Assembly (NCBI GenBank): GCA_032622095.1
Contig: CP136063.1
Span: forward strand, 144,169,950-144,233,949
Origin: Siphonodentalium dalli
Taxonomy: Eukaryota; Mollusca; Scaphopoda; Gadilida; Siphonodentaliidae
DNA length: 64,000 bases
Direction: 5' to 3'
Shown: in pieces, positions 1 to 12,500 of the stretch
Position numbering within the stretch: position 1 is the stretch's first letter
Layout of the letters: each line of letters begins with the position of its first letter
The notes under the pieces: generated by a model
Told to the model about the DNA's origin: nothing
Databases searched by the model: none
What the model saw: only the letters and a program-made list of their open reading frames with translations
Translations under genes and position numbers: made by a program

Positions 1-669
1 CATCAACCACAACTTGCAAGTGATTGCAGGACATGCTGGTGTAATATATACCATTTTCCATATTTTGGTGGACATATTGGCAGCCATTTTGAGCCAAAGT
101 AAGAATTTTGGTTCCAGTGATTTGGAATATTCATAGGTAATGATATGCCTCACTTACATTACAAAGTTCTGTTCATTTCTTGTTGAAATATGACTAGAAT
201 CCCAATTGTGATTTTTTGTGAAATTTTATACCGCATTCTGTAAAATCGAATTTTTGAGGGATCGGAAGGAGTTAGGACCCCAATAATTGCATATTTAATT
301 GCTTCAAAAATCAGTTAATATACAAAACACAAAATAAAGTTATATTACTCAACCAGTTCCAAACAGCATGAATTGATCAAGAAGATATTTGTGAACAAAT
401 GTCATATTTTCAACTTCCGGTGGCCATTTTGGCGGCCATCTTGGATGGTGAGTTTAAATTTTGGCCTAAAAAAGTGTCATTATGTCTTAGCTTCACGAAA
501 ATATATATATTTGTATACATTTTATAGATTCCCCCCCTATAATTTGCATAAAACTGACTTAGGGTCTGGTCTGAAAAACGGCGGCCATGATGGACGCCAT
601 CTTGTCTGGAGTCTATAAGGCCACTTTTTTTTCTTGTTAACATTGCTTAAAAGTTGAAGGACATAATAA
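1..669. other. AT-rich non-coding, degenerate repeats
   Basis: No gene seen. Degenerate motifs of the kind GCCATTTTGGCGGCCATCTT recur near 90, 420 and 585, spaced irregularly. Similar motifs recur near 10060 and 14620-14740, so this is probably an old dispersed repeat family. Short open frames here look accidental. Confidence 0.4.
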
Positions 670-672
670 GGA

Positions 673-1779
673 ACATTTCTTACTATCGAAGACCCCACCA
701 TGGCCGCAAAACTAATCAACGATGACCTCGAAACTCTCATGTGTTGGGCATCAGAATGGCTTGTAAAATTCAATCCCCTGAAAACGGAATCTCTCTTAAT
801 CTCCAGGAAAGAAACACCAGTATATCATCCACATTTGACCATGGGAACCGCGACAATTGTTGAGGTTGACAGCCATAAACATCTGGGACTTACTTTCGAC
901 AACATGGGCTCTTGGGGTATCCACATCAGATCTATGCTTGACAAAGCATGGAGTCGAGTAAATCTAGTACGTAAACACAGATACAAGCTAAGCAGAGTAA
1001 CGCTTGAAAAAATACATTATACATTTATCCGACCAATACTGGAATATGCCTCCCCTGTTTGGGATAACTGCCCTGATTATCTTAGTGATGACATTGAAAA
1101 GGTTCAGTATGAAATGGCCCGAATAGTAGCAGGTGCAACCATCAGTACGAGTAACGCGTGCCTTTTGTCAGAGACTGGCTGGGAACTCCTCTCTTCACGC
1201 CGTAGAAAACACAAGCTATGCCAATTTTTTAAAATGATACGAGGAACTGCTCCATCAATTTTAAGAAATTATGTACGACCAATTCAGGCAAATAATTCCA
1301 GATATAACTTAAGATTTGAACATATAAGACTACCCTCGAATATTAATTATGACTATTATATGGATTCTTTCTTACCATCTGCAATTACCGAATGGAACAA
1401 ACTGTCAGAAACTACAAAGAGCAGCAGTACAATCGAAGACTTCAAAAAGGAACTGAACAGTGACAATATACGTCCACCTGCCTATTTTTATCATAGTAAA
1501 TGTCGTAAATCTCATATCCTCCATACCCGGTTAAGATTGAACTGCAGCCACCTAAGTGGTGACCTGACAGATAACCATGTAAAAATTTCCCCCTTCTGTC
1601 TATGCGGGGAATTTGAGACAACTTACCACTATCTCTTTGAATGTACATTTTATCAAGAGCCCAGAAGAGAACTATATGACTCCCTACCAAATGTTGCCTT
1701 ATCTAATGCGGGGGGTCAAGAGAGCTTAGTCTTCGCGAAAACAAACAAATATTTAATGCAGTACAGACATATATTATGA
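673..1779 (+). pseudogene. LINE reverse transcriptase C-terminal part, 5' truncated
   Basis: An open frame of about 368 codons matches the C-terminal part of a non-LTR retrotransposon reverse transcriptase of the CR1/Jockey type. It starts just after the catalytic FADD region would end (sequence around DPTMAAKLINDDL), continues through the thumb segment (HKHLGLTFD, IHYTFIRPILEYASPVWD), and ends with the C-terminal zinc-knuckle-like segment (CLCGEFETTYHYLFEC). Two adjacent TAA codons lie just upstream in the same frame, so the element is truncated there, as usual for LINE insertions copied from their 3' end. The endonuclease and the catalytic RT palm are absent. The frame itself is intact, so the insertion may be fairly young. 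The exact clade is uncertain. Confidence 0.85.
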
Positions 1780-1977
1780 GAACAAAAAGATTTCCATGAT
1801 CTGTATGGGTAACAAATTGCTTTGGATTCCGGCCGCGTTATGCGGCAGCACGATGTTCTCCATTATGTATGTAGTACTAAATGTCTTCCGATAACGATTA
1901 TTTTGTAAGTTACTTTACTTGTCACTATCCTGTATATACGTGAAATGATTCTGTAAAGGATAATGTTCGAAGCAGAG

Positions 1978-2035
1978 GGAATTCGGTAAAAGAATAGACG
2001 AGGGCTTGCCCGAGTCTATTCTTTACCGAATTCCC
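1978..2035. repeat. Perfect hairpin, 22-bp arms, 14-nt loop
   Basis: Arms at 1978-1999 and 2014-2035 are exact reverse complements. The loop reads GAGGGCTTGCCCGA and can itself pair. It lies about 200 bp after the stop of the LINE frame and may belong to that element's 3' UTR or to a separate hairpin insertion. A similar design occurs at 49544-49643. Confidence 0.8.
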
Positions 2036-2039
2036 GACG

Positions 2040-4596
2040 CTGAGAATATTATCTGACTTAAACCCCACTCATTGAATTGTCATTGGAGCCAGCTATCCAT
2101 TTTGTCTGACCCACGTACATCTCTGCCTTGATTACCTGAGTACACGCCCACAGTTCAGCACGGACAGTTTGTGATGTCCGTGTTGTCCACGCCGATAGGC
2201 AACATATTTCAATTATTATTTAATTCGAATTAGGACTCGCCAGTTGAGGGACGTTTCTTCCGAAGTTTGTCGTTGCGCCATGGATTCGGACAGTGTATGT
2301 GAGCAATATATTACTATCCAATTGTGTTTGTTTATTTTTTGTTCTTGATTTAAAGATGCCTCATCTAATTCGACATCAAATACATTAACATTCCATAATA
2401 ATTTTATCAGGAAATAAAACATGAAAAATAATGGTAATGATGTAAAAACGCTCTTTATAAAATGTGATTTTTCGAATATTCTGGCGCCAACAACACGATA
2501 CTTGGTAAAACTGTCTCATTATTAATAAGTCGAAAGTACACAAGAAGCTTGCATAAATGGGTTTACTGATTCTTTCTCATAGTTGTCTTGTGTAGAATAC
2601 GCATGAAAAGAAGTGTTATAGTGTGCAATCGTATGGGGTATTTTGAATTTCCAATTATTATCAGAAAGAAACCTACATGATGTACTCGCTTGAATTTTAA
2701 GTATCATCCTATGGTTTATACACAGGGGTGTGGCTAGACGTGACTCAGGACAACATGACAATTTAATTTGGCACACCAACCCCCTTCATGTTTCAAACTG
2801 AAAGGTATCATAACATTTCCAGTTATTGGACAATTCTTACATGACATGGGCCACCCCCGTTGTTAGCAATTTCCCATCGTATATGAATGATTTCCAAATA
2901 TTCACTCACCACGATGACCTTACATGTACCTTTAAGTATCACCCACAGAAGTTAACAAATGGTTAGTGCGCAAATGTATAACATGTATTATCTTTTCTTC
3001 GAAACGGCATACAATCGCGTAAATAGTGATTATAAATCGTTCCAATATATAGTTGATTAGTCACCAACGACGTGGCTAGAGGGCTCCTGTGATTTTCCGC
3101 TGCATCCCGCCCCTTTTAACCAGACCGAGCTCGCAAATTCGCAATGTCGTGTAATTTCATTTGCTTCCCACCCCGTGGTTTGGAATTTCCTAACTGTACC
3201 AATTGTGGGGAGGAATCATGAAACAATTTGAAATATGAGCCTAAAATCTGTAAAATCCTAGCATCTATAAAAAAAAGTCTAACTCCATGAAAACTCAGGC
3301 CTCGATTTGTTTTGTTTTGTTTTTAAATTCAGTTAATAATGGAATGTGGTATGCCAACATTAAACATGGGATTTTCGCATTGAGTAAATGTGCACACAAT
3401 TTTTTTTTCAAACACCAAAACCTCGTTTTAACTGGATCGCTGATGTTCAACAACGACACTTTCCATGCATTTTGCATACTTATGTGAACAGTACTGTAAC
3501 ATTGATAGTCATTTTTATCGCCAAAGATTGCTTGAATCTCGGTTCTGTTGACCATTTACCAAAGAGATTGTATCGATTGTAAAACGACTCGTGCTTCAAG
3601 AAAAGTTAAAAAGAAAAGTTAAAAAAACAACGCATGATCACATTATCCATGTCTTATCGACAATCAACACAAGAACAAAACCAATCCATTGTTCAGCATT
3701 TTCTCTTGGTGATAATGATTTTACAGACCAATGCGAACGCCTTACGTACCTGTAATGTCCACCCTAAAATCTTCAAGTTCGGCACAAATGTTAGATCATG
3801 CCATGAATCTTTACTCTGGCTATATACCGCCGTATATATCATTTTCCATATGTTCAAACCCTGTGAACCTTTTCTATTATCTTCTGATGTGGTTGAATAT
3901 TGAACAAACCACGCAGGGAATATATTTCTGTGTTAATACTTGTTTCTTGAAAATAAATTCCCAGCTCGAGGTTGCAAGATTTGTGTAGCTTTGTGAGCCA
4001 ACATCAATGAAATTCCAAGCGACGCATAGTGCAATCGATTAATTCAAGTCTCCAAACCATGCAAACTCGAGTGGGCCCTTTGCTATAAAATACAATTTTA
4101 TTACGAACAGGTATAACCGAGCATTATATTAACTGCATTTTTTTTCAATGTTATAAAACTTCCCTGTCAGAGCAACAGAAAGTTACCATGTTTTGAACTA
4201 TAGTGGAGTATGAAATTTGGCGAATCCAGAGTAGATATGCATGACATGATCTATACACATGGATATACGCTATTCTGTTCAATTTGATACTGGAAATGTT
4301 ATTTTTTTCTGTGCTTCACCATTGTATTAAAAATAGCCATGTGAGCACTTTTTCGTCCAATAAGTAACGTATAGTTAAAATGTGTGTTAAACGGTTTTGT
4401 GTTTATTTGACCGACTTAGGGACGTATTTAGATGTTATATATATGTGTTTTAGCCTGTCTGTGGATTTTTCTAAATAGTTAGTCCAAATAGCTGTTGGTG
4501 TTTTTGTATCAAAGTTTGAAGAAATTTTATTTTATTTTTTGGCAATATAAAATCAAAATCGCTAAATATTTGTCAGTTTTAATTTGCTCAGACAAA
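2040..4596. other. No gene recognised
   Basis: AT-rich sequence with only short open frames on both strands. I saw no conserved motif, RNA gene or terminal repeats. Confidence 0.5.
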
Positions 4597-4600
4597 TTAA

Positions 4601-5065
4601 AGGTATTCAGTCCGATTAAGCCCCCCCCCCCCCAAATTACTATTTCTTTGACTTCAGGGGTAAAAAAAAAATTTTTATTCGAGTCAAGGAACCCATCCAT
4701 CAAAGCTCAGAGTGATTAGATATCGATTTTTGAAGTTTACAATTTTCTCAAGATGCGTACTAATAATTGCCCCTAAGTTTGTAATTTTCTCGAGATGTGT
4801 ACTAATAATTTTCACAGAAACACTTATTCAAACAGGCGAAGCTGGATAACTCTAAAATCAAGTGTATTAATAACACAATTATGACTGAGACCATCCTTTT
4901 GACGGTGTGTTTCTGGGCCAGAAAAGTAGAAATAACAAAACTTCAAAAAACAATCTGATCACTATGAGCGTTGATAGGTAGGTTTACTCGTCTCCAATCA
5001 ATTATTTTTTATCCCCGAAGCCAAAGAAATAGTAATTTATGAGGGCCTGATCGGATTGAGTACCT
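4601..5065. mobile_element. TTAA-flanked MITE, family 1 (AGGTACTCAATCCGA ends)
   Basis: Terminal inverted repeats begin AGGTATTCAGTCCGATTAAG on the left and, read from the right, AGGTACTCAATCCGATCAG. Subterminal segments are also inverted (around AATTACTATTTCTTTG). Both ends are bordered by TTAA (4597-4600 and 5066-5069), the target duplication of piggyBac- and Kolobok-type transposases. No transposase is encoded. A poly-C run at 4620 and a short internal duplication are present. A second copy lies at 35453-35802 and a diverged one at 36419-36762. Confidence 0.8.
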
Positions 5066-5175
5066 TTAAGTGTTCCGATATTTAATGCAGCTTGCCGACA
5101 GGCTCTTGACTCAACATACATGATTGGGGGAGGAGCCACTCTATGACGTCCCTCAGTCGATATAATCCCTCGCGT

Positions 5176-5250
5176 ATTCGTAAAAAATAATGCCCACGGG
5201 CATTCTTAAAAAATAATGCCCACGGGCATTCTTAAAAAAGAATGACTGTT
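5176..5250. repeat. 26-bp tandem repeat with palindromic core
   Basis: Two nearly exact units and a decayed third, starting at 5176, 5202 and 5228. Each contains the palindrome TGCCCACGGGCA after an A-rich stretch. Confidence 0.75.
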
Positions 5251-5476
5251 GGCGTTAAAATAATGCTCATGCGATCAAAACGCTTGAGCGTTCTGCCAGA
5301 TAAGAGCCGTGTCCGGACAAAGGGATAACACGCCGGTGGGTTTTAAACATGAAGAATGCAGCAATATTCACAGTGAACCCCATTGAAATAGGAATTGGCC
5401 ATTGCGATTGACCCCCTCCCATGGAGCCTGACGCATGCATATTACTACGAGCATAATTTTCATCACGCAGCAACTA

Positions 5477-5826
5477 AATTATTGAAAACTCTGTCCCCTC
5501 TACTTTCTCACTCTCCCTCTCATTCTCTCTCTCTCTGCCTCCTGCTATCCCTAACACTATCTTCCCGCTGTGTCCATCCCAAATTAAACTTAGTTACTTC
5601 TCCTTTTAAAAATATTATTTCTATTATTTCCCGTCTGATCGATACCCCTCCCTCACTTATTGGGGAAGGGGCATGTCGCCAAAGAGGAGAAGACTTCATA
5701 TAAGCCCTCGGGCTTGTTGTCTGATCCTCATTTCCATACATTATCTCTTATATGTTGTATATTTATGTCATTTGTGTATTATGTGTATTATGTTTGGATT
5801 TGGAAATAAAAATATGTTTACACTAA
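5477..5826 (+). repeat. LINE 3' UTR-like repeat, copy 1
   Basis: This segment aligns along its length with 8474-8843. Both carry a CT-rich tract, a CCCGTCYGAYC segment, a short stem-loop (AAGCCC-TC-GGGCTT at about 5705) followed by TTGTTGT, and an end of the form GGAAATAAAAATATGTTTACACT containing a polyadenylation signal. The layout suggests the 3' end of a non-LTR element on the plus strand. No coding part is attached, and family assignment is an inference. Confidence 0.55.
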
Positions 5827-6119
5827 GGAACAAAATCAGTGGGGTGAAGTTAAGTCCCAGGGGGGGGTGCAAGGGTACCCCTATTAGCTCCCGGACTATA
5901 TGTTTAGATTGGAGTGGGTCGCGCCATTATGCGCGAAACAGTTGTGGGCTGTGGGTGTATGTGGTGTTTACGTCTACTTTCTTTGTGCTTTAACGTTTAT
6001 ATCATGGGCTAGTATTAGGCCTGTTGTTAAGTTTGTTTTGTAGCATTTATTGATGTTAGATTAGATTATTTGAACAATTTGGTTTGTGTTTGTTCTGTGT
6101 TGAGGTAGCGCATTTTGTG
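5827..6119. other. No gene recognised
   Basis: GT-rich unique sequence between a LINE 3' end and an ORF1 relic. It may be more of the same minus-strand LINE ORF1 relic, but I could not follow a frame. Confidence 0.35.
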
Positions 6120-6480
6120 AGATTCATAAAGGCATGAGTATAGTGTATTCGCTAGCCTTAGTGCGTCTGTGGTTTCTGCTGGATTTTTGGCGATTGTGGA
6201 GTAGGAGAGTTTCCTATTTTCGGGCCCACGAACCGCGTTTAAGAATGTTGGACATCCTTTGTATGTGGTTTAATGGTTGCCATTACAGTTTGTACATTTA
6301 ACCTCGGTTTCATTTACTGTGCAATCACGATGTGCGTGCTGTCCCGCACACCGCTTGCAAATTTCGGTGCCTCTGCATGGGATTCTTCATTTATATTTTG
6401 GTCTAATCTCAAAATGATCAATTACGGGAGGTTCCACCATTTCTTAATGGGTAACCAATCAAGTGTCAACATGTTGTTGT
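6120..6480 (-). pseudogene. LINE ORF1 (gag-like) zinc-knuckle relic
   Basis: Read on the minus strand, the sequence encodes two CCHC-type zinc knuckles in tandem. The first reads CKRCAGQHAHRDC at about 6360-6320; the second, CTNCNGNH followed by GC, is broken by an in-frame stop. Paired knuckles of this spacing are typical of ORF1 nucleic-acid-binding proteins of Jockey/CR1-type retrotransposons. Preceding residues (about 6480-6365) fit the usual upstream domain but need a frameshift. It is decayed, and too broken to have shown up as one long open frame. Confidence 0.65.
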
Positions 6481-6654
6481 CATGGTGATGATCTGCATTT
6501 TCAGTCAGGCGCTTGCTACGGTTATGTTATATCAGTATTATCTATGGTGAGTCAGCCACGGTCAGTTTCGCTGCTTCCACACTCTCCCTTATAAATGCGC
6601 ACTGACACAGTAACCACACAGCGGTCATATAACATCTACATGCAATTGTGTAAT

Positions 6655-7750
6655 AATGAATGCCGGCTGATACGGACCCTGTCTCTTACGGACCCTGGCT
6701 CATACGGACCCTGGCTCATACGGACCTCCGGCTGATACGGACCCTGGCTTATACGGACCCCCGGATTATACGGACCTGGCTCGTACGGACCTCAATTAAA
6801 ATATACAATTTAATTTTTTATGTTTTATGTTTATTTAAATAAATTAAAATAATGACAACATACATACAGAGATAACATGATATGATGATAACAAAAATGG
6901 AACAAAGTTACATCAGACGAACATTATTTAAACTGGGGCGTACAGCTTGTCGGCTTGTTTCAGTAGTTTGCTGGCAGTTATCCTCATCGACGAGTATTCT
7001 CTGCACAATGTCATTAATTTATCGGTCGTCTCCCTCGTTTTTCTCTCCTGTCGACTACGCATCTTCCGATGCACGGCGACATGGTATCTCCACATACATC
7101 ACAGTTAGACGTGGAATTATGCCAGTCAACAATAAATCAGTTGAATATATACCAGTTGTGTTTTTACTAACATGTTTTCATAGCAAATCAAACTCAGTGG
7201 ATTCATCCTGATCACCATTCACTGACCATTCACCATCGCATGTCTGTTTAAAAAACAATATAAAGGGATCACACACGAGTGTTGATATAACGGACAATGA
7301 ATCAGTTGAAACAAGTTGTGTTTTTACTAACATGTTTTCGTATCACTTCAAACTCAGTGGATTCATCCTGATTACCATGCACTGACCATTTATCACCACG
7401 TGTCTGTTTATACAACGACATAAAGGGATCACACACGCGTGTTTACACAACGGCGAAGAGATTAATTAACACGATTCAATGAATGCTTTTTCAAGTCAGA
7501 ACATCACCTAAATTCTCAATTAATACAGATATATATATGTGTGAAAAGGCAATCATAATTATATATTAAATTCATAAATATAAGTTTGAAAATCACCGAA
7601 AATTGAGGTCCGTACGAACGAGCCAGGTCCGTATAAGCCGGGGGTCCGTATAAGCCAGGGTCCGTATCAGCCGGTGGTCCGTAAAAGCCAGGGTCCGTAA
7701 GAGCCAGGGTCCGTAAGAGCCATGGTCCGTATAAGCCGCATGCCGTAATA
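6655..7750. mobile_element. Foldback element with arms of about 15-bp subrepeats
   Basis: The left arm (about 6661-6792) is a chain of roughly nine variants of TACGGACCCTGGCTCA. The right arm (about 7606-7738) is the same chain in reverse complement. Outermost sequences are also related (TAATAATGAATGCCGGC on the left and, inverted, TAATTATTACGGCATGCGGC on the right). The AT-rich centre has an internal direct duplication at about 7137-7300 and 7310-7455 (both include TTTTTACTAACATGTTTTC and AAAGGGATCACACACG). This is the architecture of foldback DNA transposons. No coding capacity was recognised, and a target duplication is not certain (possibly TAAT). Confidence 0.7.
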
Positions 7751-7778
7751 ATTATCCCTGGCTCGTTCTGGGGTGTAC

Positions 7779-8090
7779 TGATTGATCGATTGATTGATTA
7801 GGGTTTTAATGTCGCTTTCAACAACTGAGGCCATATCACTACATATGCCAGTTTAGTGGTGCAGAAAATCCACACACTTACGCTAATCTAACAGTAATTT
7901 CAATGGCTGATCAACTAGTCTACTATCTGCAACAAACCACCGGCCATCGGCGAGTAACTGGCAACTCCATCAGATAACGATTTCGAATTACAAAGTCCAC
8001 GATGGAAACATGTGGATTTGAACCCTTATCGCCAGCGCTGGAGGGCGCGGCGGCTTGGAGTTGTACCCTTACCGACTGAGCCACCGATGC
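7779..8090 (-). mobile_element. tRNA-derived SINE
   Basis: Read on the minus strand, the head is tRNA-like. An internal promoter A box (TGGCTCAGTCGGTAAGGGT) lies near 8082-8064 and a B box (GGTTCAAATCC) at 8024-8014, about 40 nt apart. A non-tRNA body of about 230 bp follows, and the element ends in a short AATC repeat (7779-7800), a common SINE/LINE tail. It cannot be a functional tRNA because the acceptor stem and the 3' half do not fold properly. It probably depends on a LINE sharing the AATC tail, such as the one at 62453-63065. Confidence 0.8.
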
Positions 8091-8473
8091 CCCCCCCCCC
8101 CCCCACAGGGTGTATTGATCGTGTCGATAAAGGGAGTATTGACACTTTAGCATGAGCTATAATTAACCCGATTTTGATTCATTCTATGAGAGCTAAGAAT
8201 ATGCATGTACAATGCGTGGGGGTGCCACTGAATGAAATGTCAACCATGCTCCTATATAAGGGCCTAACAGTATCCAGAACAACATAATTTGGGTGAAGGA
8301 GAAGATCACTCGATATTTTCGACCATCCCGGGGGCTTCGCGCCCAAATACTCTCTTTGCTTCTGGCTACAGAATAACACAAATGTGTAAATGTGTTCGAA
8401 TGATACTGGACGACGCATCGAGGGAGGGTTGGATATGCCGGAGCATCATTACTAATACGCAATAAATCAACTC

Positions 8474-8843
8474 AACTATTGAAAACTACCCCCTCTCCCA
8501 GCATCTCATCCCTTTTATATCTCTATCTCTCTCGCTCTCTCTTTCTCTCTCTCTCGTCCTCTCTACCTCTTTCTCGTTCACAATTTCTCTCCCTGCTTCT
8601 AACGACATCATCATTACTATAATTATGATATTTTCATTCCTTCCCGTCCGACCCCCTCTCTACACTTAATGAAGAGCGGGCGCGAAACAAAAGGGGAGCA
8701 AACTTAATAAAAGCCCTTGGGCTTGTTGTTTAATCCCCTTTCCAATCAATCGAATATATATCATTCTATTCTCCTGTAAAATGTCTGTTAAATGTTTATA
8801 TATGTTATTATTTTGATTGGAATAAAATATGTTTACACTATAT
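8474..8843 (+). repeat. LINE 3' UTR-like repeat, copy 2
   Basis: Diverged copy of 5477-5826 with the same order of parts: CT-rich tract, CCCGTCCGACC, a stem-loop AAGCCC-TT-GGGCTT near 8713, and a final GGAATAAAATATGTTTACACT-like end with a polyadenylation signal. No coding region is attached. Confidence 0.55.
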
Positions 8844-9274
8844 GCCGGCGAAACTACAGCATTCACATTCGCCAGCAGGGTTTAATTCATTGATGTATAG
8901 AGGCCACGGTATCTTCGACCCTCGTTGGTCGCCGTAGCGACACGCAAGATCAAAGGTATTAAATCGCATTGAACAAATGAGTTTGTCGCTTCAGTCTTTC
9001 TTAAAACGAGCTACGACCACATATCCCCTGGCTGGTGAGTCTCCACGGTATAAACCACATCGGCAATATAAAAATGTTATATACGAAAATAAATTATATG
9101 TTCAAGCTCACTGAAGCAAGTATAAACATAAATCGGGCCTGCTTCTTTAGAGACGTTGAACAGATATAGATGTACCGCGCGTGCATGACTTTTATAAATA
9201 TGTTATCGCTTCGTTATGCAATGTACTGTCTTGATATTACGTTTAGCTTCGTTATGCAATGTACTTGATCTTAC

Positions 9275-9555
9275 ATTTAGCTCCTTGGCTTCCTCTCCCA
9301 ATATAAGACATGTCGCTTTCATGACATCGTGGATTATTGGGTCCGGTTTTGCGTAACTTCTTATCTCTGTAATAGTTGATTGCTTCATATTGAGAACATT
9401 ATTTGACAAGCCTGTGCGATCTTCTAATTTTTGCAGCAATTTTCGTGCCTTCACTAACTTCTCACTGAGCTCGTCTGCAAAATCTGATTTCTCTGCTGCC
9501 TCTATGGCGTCCACAATGACAGACTTGTTCTTTCGAAGCATACCATCTTTGAGAC
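9275..9555 (-). CDS. KY-like gene, exon with dynein-stalk-like coiled coil
   Basis: The acceptor (pyrimidine-rich, TTCCCAG) precedes 9555 and the donor AAT|GTAAGA follows 9275. The exon enters in phase 1, which completes the single G left by the exon at 21734, and leaves in phase 0. It encodes about 93 residues, mostly charged helix (SDFADELSEKLVKARKLLQK), then EIRSYAKPDPIIHDVMKATC and LILGEEAKEL. The last part follows the pattern of the dynein stalk segment (helix, short turn with prolines, VM.A.C.LLG), which is known from C-termini of invertebrate KY-like proteins. A short direct duplication (GCTTCGTTATGCAATGTACT) sits just past the donor in the intron. No further exon was recognised to the left. 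Confidence 0.85.
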
Positions 9556-12500
9556 CTGGGAAGGTAGAATAAACAAACACATGCCGCAATCATTTGCCAA
9601 ATATACTTATACTATGTTACTTTTCTCCAGACACCAAGGAAATTGGTAGTCTGGAGATAAAATCGAGATCCCGATCCCGTAACTGTATATTGTATCAACA
9701 CGGTCCTGATAAATTTAATTTAGGCCTTATGTATCTTCCTGTATCTTACAGCAAATACATAGCGGCCTAACTTACCTTATTATGACTGTTGTGAGAGTTA
9801 GACCGGGGAGAACTTGATATTAAAGCTTTTTTTTTATCTCATTCGAAGCATGAGTGTGTCCTGTATAACTTATCCAAAATCCACTTTGGGAAAACATTTC
9901 TAGAGCTCTTTGGAAAATTTGTCGTTCCTTATGGAATATAACTTCAATGGCATTTAACTACAAGTTATAACGATGGTAGAAACATGCAACAATAACAATT
10001 GTTATTATTATTGTCATGACGGACATTTGTCATTTGTTGTACTATTCGATTGTCAAAATTCAAAATGGCGGACATAATGGTGCAATTTTCGCTAAATTTA
10101 ACCAGATCATTGCCATTTATTACAAAACTATTGATTTAAACGACCATTAGTACCAACGTATACCATGTTACATCAATATATGATAATTGTGAGCCATATC
10201 GCGAGCATTTGTCCCTTCAATGTCTCTCAAATTCGAAATAGAATTGTACTAAATTTGGAAGAAGAAAAGTCAAATATTATTTTAATAACCATAAAATGAA
10301 ATAATTTCATTGATTTGAAACTCGTCTCATATCTAATATAATTTAAAGCTAATAGTTATATATGTCATCAAATGAGTATCCAAATTTTTAACACTGTTTC
10401 AAACGTTGAGATACAATGGTTCCGATGTACTAATTTCTTAGTTCCGTTTCTGAATAATGAGCAACCCCTAGTATACTGAAGTAAGTCCGTACTCAGTATG
10501 GACGTATATAGCACAGAGCGTGACATTTTACGACCGTACTGATTACTGACGTATAGCAGCCACGAGATTAATGGTACACTAGTAACAAACCAACCGGTGA
10601 GTGAGTCAGAGTGACCCAGGTCCATAGAACTGGCGTCCCAAATCATCCAAATAGTGTCCCAAGCCACAAAATAAGTATCACAATCAACACAAACTAGTGC
10701 CCAAAACCATCAAAGTTGTGTCCGAACCCGCACAATGAGTGTCTCAAGCCATCCGACGATTGCCATATGTGACACATAGAGTGTCCCAAATAATGTACGT
10801 GGCGTCCCAAGCCGCCCAAATTAGTGTCTAAACCAACCAATTGAGTATCCCAAACCATCCAATTGGTGACACAACCCAAGAAATGAGTGTCCATATATAT
10901 AAACCATGTAATGAGTATCCCTAGTCACACGGCAATTGCATCAAGCTACCAGGAGTGTCTCAAACAACACCAGAATGCACCACACCATCTTAATAACTGT
11001 CCATTAAAATATCAAGAAATCCGGCGAGTGTCCCATGGTTTTGCAAACTCATTGGATGATCTGGAAAACTAATTTGATAGTCTGACATACTCGATTGACG
11101 GGTTTGTTCACTATTTTGGATGTATTGAGATGACATCAGTAGGTGGTTCGTGACACCAGTTGGATGGATCGGGAACTCACTGGATGGTTGTGATACTTTT
11201 TATGGCTTTTGCACGCGTTGGACACCAATTGTGTGGTTTTGGACCTCGCTATGGATTTTGGTTTTGGACCTCGCTATGGATTTGTGATATTAGTTTTGGT
11301 GGATTACGACACTCATTTGTCGATTAGATCATTGATTTGGACACTAGTTGAATGAATTGTTGGGTGGTTTGAGGATACATGTTGTATGACAGAGGAGACT
11401 CCCCGGACGGCTTGTGACCCATATTGGATGTTTATTTGACACTCTTTGTGTGGCTTCTGATACGCGCAAGGTGGCATGGGACACTCATTAGATGCTTTGA
11501 CACACTCGCTTGGTGCTCGTTGTATGGTTTGGCGCACTCATTGGACGGTTAGGGACACTCATTTCGGTAGATGTGACACCTGTTGCGTGGTTTGGGACAC
11601 TACATATGTGGTTGGAACACCAGTTGTATAGTTTGGGGCACTACCGATGTGGATTGAAACATTCGTTGTTTGGATAATATGGTGTATCTGTGGGTTGGGA
11701 CACCAATTGCATATGGATTGGGGCACTACTTGGGTGGTTTGTGAAACTCGTTGGGTGGATTGGGAGTAGTATTGGCGGCCACTCTGACCCACCCCCTCGC
11801 TCGTCGACACTCTAGCCCACGGGCTAGAGTGGCCGACAGCGAGGGGGTGAGCCAGAGAGGCCGCCCAGGGTCGGCTCGTCGGTCCAAAATTTCTGGGTCG
11901 AGGGGGTGGGCCAGAACAAATCCAAACCCCTCGCTCGGGACCAGAGTGGCCCGCCCAGGGTCGGTCCAGATGTTGTGCTAGATTCCAAAGAGTAAGGTGA
12001 GCGCTTCGAAGGGTTTTGACAAAAAAGAAACACACCTGATTTGACGTTCGGGAAAATTGGTAGAAAAACTCAATGACGTCGTCAACAACGAGGCCCGCGC
12101 ATCCCATATATTTGATCCTCGAAGATGTTAACGTTATTACATGCGTAAATTGTAACGTTAGCGTTATGGATCCAGTAAAGGAATTTCTCAAGACTATTGA
12201 TGTGCAGTACGACCATGTTCCTGCAACAACGCAAATGCCGACTCCACTGTATGCAGGCAATGTGACATCACGGGTAGAACAGCAACAGGTACCAATGGTG
12301 TATCCGCGAACGGATCAACAACCAGTGTATACACCGCCATTGAAAACATAACAAATGACTCAACCTGTTATATACCAAGTTATCAACAGTTCACAATGGG
12401 AAGAACAGACAAAATTGTTACGGAATATTTGTCAGGAAATGAAGGATTTGCGAAAGCAGTTAACAAAAAAACCGGCTGAATGTACAATTAACTTGAAACC

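Noticed and set aside
8000-8090. Possible functional tRNA gene
   Set aside because: A and B boxes are present, but the acceptor and T arms do not pair and a SINE body and AATC tail follow.
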